NCBI GenBank assembly: GCA_007120915.1
Contig: SKMT01000123.1
Location: forward strand, 1 to 6,621
Reading direction: 5' to 3'
From: Myxococcales bacterium
GTDB taxonomy: Bacteria; Myxococcota_A; Bradymonadia; Bradymonadales; Bradymonadaceae
Length of the DNA: 6,621 nucleotides
Shown: in pieces, positions 5,319 through 6,621 of the stretch
How the letters are laid out: the number at the start of each line of letters is the position of its first letter
Numbering within the stretch: the stretch's first letter is position 1
Translations under genes and position numbers: made by a program
The notes under the pieces: generated by a model
Database searches by the model: none
Seen by the model: only the letters and a program-made list of their open reading frames with translations
What the model was told of the DNA's origin: nothing

Positions 5319-6377
5319 TTACGCCTCGGCCTCCTCGGCATCGGCCTCGTCAGCCCCTTCGACCGCCGGTGGTGCCGGCAGTCCGTAGTGCTCCCGGATC
5401 TTGGCCTCGATCTCACCGCGGATTTCCGGGTTCTCCAGCAGAAAATCCTTGGCGTTCTGGCGACCCTGTCCCAGGCGAATATCCTCGCCGTAGCTGTACC
5501 AGGAGCCGGCCTTGTCGATCACGCCCAGCTCCGAGCCCAGCTCCACCAGATCGCTCTCCATGCTGATGCCTTCGCCGTACATGATGTCGAACTCTGCCTG
5601 GCGAAACGGCGGGGCGACCTTGTTTTTGACCACTTTCACCCGGGTGCGGTTACCGTTGACGTCCGAGCCGTCTTTGATGGCACCGGTGCGACGGATGTCC
5701 AGGCGCACCGAGCTGTAGAACTTCAGCGCCCGTCCACCGGAGGTGGTCTCCGGGTTGCCGAACATCACGCCGATCTTCATCCGAATCTGGTTGATGAAAA
5801 CCACAGTGGTCTCGGACTTCGAGATCGTACCCGCCAGCTTCCGGAGCGCCTGGCTCATCAGCCGCGCCTGCAGTCCCATGTGCGAGTCACCCATCTCTCC
5901 TTCGATCTCCGCGCGGGGGGTCAGAGCCGCCACGGAGTCGACCACCAGAATGTCGATGGCGTTCGATCGTACCAGCATGTCCACGATCTCGAGCGCCTGC
6001 TCGCCGGTGTCGGGCTGGCTGACGAGCAGCTCCTCGATGTCCACACCCAGATTCCTCGCGTAGCTGACATCCAGAGCGTGTTCCGCGTCGATGAACGCCG
6101 CCACACCGCCCGCTTTCTGAGCATTGGCCAGCGCGTGCAGCGCCAGAGTGGTCTTACCCGACGACTCCGGCCCATAAATCTCGACAATTCGGCCCCGCGG
6201 ATACCCTCCAACGCCGAGCGCGACGTCCAGCGAGATCGAACCGGTGGGAATCGGATCTTCGACCTCGATGGCGTTTTCATCTTCCCCCAGACGCATGATC
6301 GCGCCCTTGCCAAATTGCTTCTCGATGGCGTCGACCGTCATGTCGAGCGCCTTCTCTTTGTTATCGTTCTTACCCAT
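5319..6377 (-). CDS. recA: Recombinase RecA (352 aa)
   Basis: DNA-dependent ATPase that coats single-stranded DNA, drives homologous pairing and strand exchange, and activates LexA self-cleavage in the SOS response. All core elements are visible: the N-terminal helix with IEKQFGKGAIMRLG (18-31), Walker A GPESSGKTT (69-77), the catalytic Glu region FIDAEHALD (95-103), Walker B ILVVDSVAAL (143-152), DNA-binding loop L1 (EGEMGDSHMGLQAR, 159-172), the conserved NQIR (196-199), and loop L2 with GNPETTSGGRALKFY (207-221). The C-terminal domain ends in an acidic tail rich in Glu, Asp and Ala, as in most RecA proteins, where it restrains DNA binding. Length is normal. The start has an AAGGAG ribosome binding site (6383-6388) five bases upstream. 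It has its own promoter and is followed by a large palindrome, so it is probably monocistronic. Nothing is broken or missing. Confidence 0.99.
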   Translation of the reverse strand: MGKNDNKEKALDMTVDAIEKQFGKGAIMRLGEDENAIEVEDPIPTGSISLDVALGVGGYPRGRIVEIYGPESSGKTTLALHALANAQKAGGVAAFIDAEHALDVSYARNLGVDIEELLVSQPDTGEQALEIVDMLVRSNAIDILVVDSVAALTPRAEIEGEMGDSHMGLQARLMSQALRKLAGTISKSETTVVFINQIRMKIGVMFGNPETTSGGRALKFYSSVRLDIRRTGAIKDGSDVNGNRTRVKVVKNKVAPPFRQAEFDIMYGEGISMESDLVELGSELGVIDKAGSWYSYGEDIRLGQGRQNAKDFLLENPEIRGEIEAKIREHYGLPAPPAVEGADEADAEEAEA

Positions 6378-6401
6378 CGTTTCTCCTTGATAGTTTCACC
6401 C

Positions 6402-6416
6402 CGCCCACGCCGGGCG
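6402..6416 (-). other. Small hairpin in the recA 5' leader
   Basis: CGCCC (6402-6406) and GGGCG (6412-6416) form a 5-bp GC-only stem with a five-base loop, 14 bases upstream of the recA ribosome binding site. It may modestly affect leader stability; no regulatory class is recognised. Confidence 0.3.
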
Positions 6417-6481
6417 CGGCGCGATTCGTTGCGTCGATTCTCACCACCATTTACGCAGTCGACTCCCAACAACTGAATAAA

Positions 6482-6510
6482 CGTATAGTACCCCTCTGTA
6501 CGACCGTCAA
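6482..6510 (-). promoter_or_regulatory. Sigma-70-type promoter of recA
   Basis: On the minus strand a TTGACG -35 element (6505-6510) is followed by a 17-bp spacer and a TATACG -10 element (6482-6487). Spacing is ideal and the -35 matches consensus at five of six bases, the -10 at four of six. The -10 lies 104 bases upstream of the recA start codon, leaving a leader of roughly 95-100 bases. Confidence 0.65.
6488..6501. promoter_or_regulatory. GTAC-N6-GTAC palindrome within the recA promoter spacer
   Basis: Two GTAC half-sites (6488-6491 and 6498-6501) form a 14-bp dyad lying exactly between the -10 and -35 boxes, where a repressor would block RNA polymerase. recA is normally LexA-controlled, so this is a candidate SOS operator. 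It does not match the E. coli (CTGT-N8-ACAG) or Gram-positive (GAAC-N4-GTTC) boxes, and LexA sites vary widely among deltaproteobacteria. Since each GTAC is itself palindromic, the symmetry carries less weight. Confidence 0.35.
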
Positions 6511-6514
6511 CCGA

Positions 6515-6545
6515 CCGATCCCCCAACTCCCTTCGCTTCGCTCCG
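6515..6545. repeat. 31-bp direct repeat, copy 1
   Basis: Identical over 31 bp to 6591-6621. It contains CTTCGCTTCGCTCCG and a C-run that can pair with the GGGGG at 6552-6556 (CCCCCA/TGGGGG stem), so the unit can fold. It lies just upstream of the recA promoter. Confidence 0.85.
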
Positions 6546-6590
6546 GTCGGTGGGGGCCTGGTCGCGCTACTCCCGTGGTTTCGCGCATCG

Positions 6591-6621
6591 CCGATCCCCC
6601 AACTCCCTTCGCTTCGCTCCG
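6591..6621. repeat. 31-bp direct repeat, copy 2 (runs to window edge)
   Basis: Second exact copy of the repeat at 6515-6545, 76 bp away. The match is cut by the window end, so the true repeat may be longer and further copies may lie outside. Confidence 0.85.

Noticed and set aside
5388..6476. 362-residue plus-strand ORF opposite recA
   Set aside because: Complete antisense overlap with recA; such mirror ORFs are common in GC-rich conserved genes.
6515..6621. CRISPR array from two 31-bp repeats with a 45-base spacer
   Set aside because: Only two copies are visible, next to recA and without cas genes; the repeat is rich in simple CTTCG units. It cannot be fully excluded because the window ends in the second copy.

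Overview
The window is a GC-rich bacterial segment in which every convincing gene lies on the minus strand. Read in the direction of transcription (right to left) the order is: recA; a PilT-type twitching ATPase; a secreted protein with a probable outer-membrane beta-barrel; a long PilZ-domain protein with a huge acidic, repeat-rich disordered region; and a 50-residue single-pass membrane protein. The PilZ domain, with an S-R-G-G-hydrophobic core, resembles the paralogous PilZ family expanded in myxobacteria and relatives. Together with a Gram-negative outer-membrane protein and acidic tails on several proteins, this suggests a deltaproteobacterial/Myxococcota-type organism, possibly a salt-adapted lineage such as Bradymonadales. 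That placement is an inference from protein style, not a database result.

Region by region: 1-25 holds nothing I can support. 26-178 is the small membrane protein. 179-313 is a spacer with two short hairpins and an imperfect direct repeat. 314-2230 is the PilZ protein, whose start overlaps the stop of the barrel gene (2230-3600) by one base, so those two are almost certainly translated as a coupled pair. 3601-3761 is a 161-base spacer. 3762-5114 is the PilT-like ATPase. Its start is uncertain (5114 with a strong ribosome binding site, or 4982 as the family would suggest), and a large stem-loop (4983-5061) ends exactly against the inner start codon. 5115-5318 is the recA/pilT intergenic region, with a direct repeat near the pilT ribosome binding site and an 81-base imperfect palindrome after recA. 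5319-6377 is recA. 6378-6621 carries a good sigma-70-type promoter with a palindrome in its spacer, then two copies of a 31-bp repeat running to the window edge.

How the genes may work together: recA is a separate housekeeping unit for recombination and the SOS response. The other genes look like a surface-motility or envelope module: a type IV pilus retraction-type motor, an envelope barrel protein, and a PilZ-domain protein with features of a scaffold (globular N-terminus, charged disordered linker with FGGGG motifs, basic amphipathic C-terminus). The PilZ domain lacks the canonical c-di-GMP residues, so it may act by protein-protein contact rather than as a c-di-GMP sensor. The most interesting points are this coupled PilT/barrel/PilZ-scaffold locus and the structured leader of the pilT gene.
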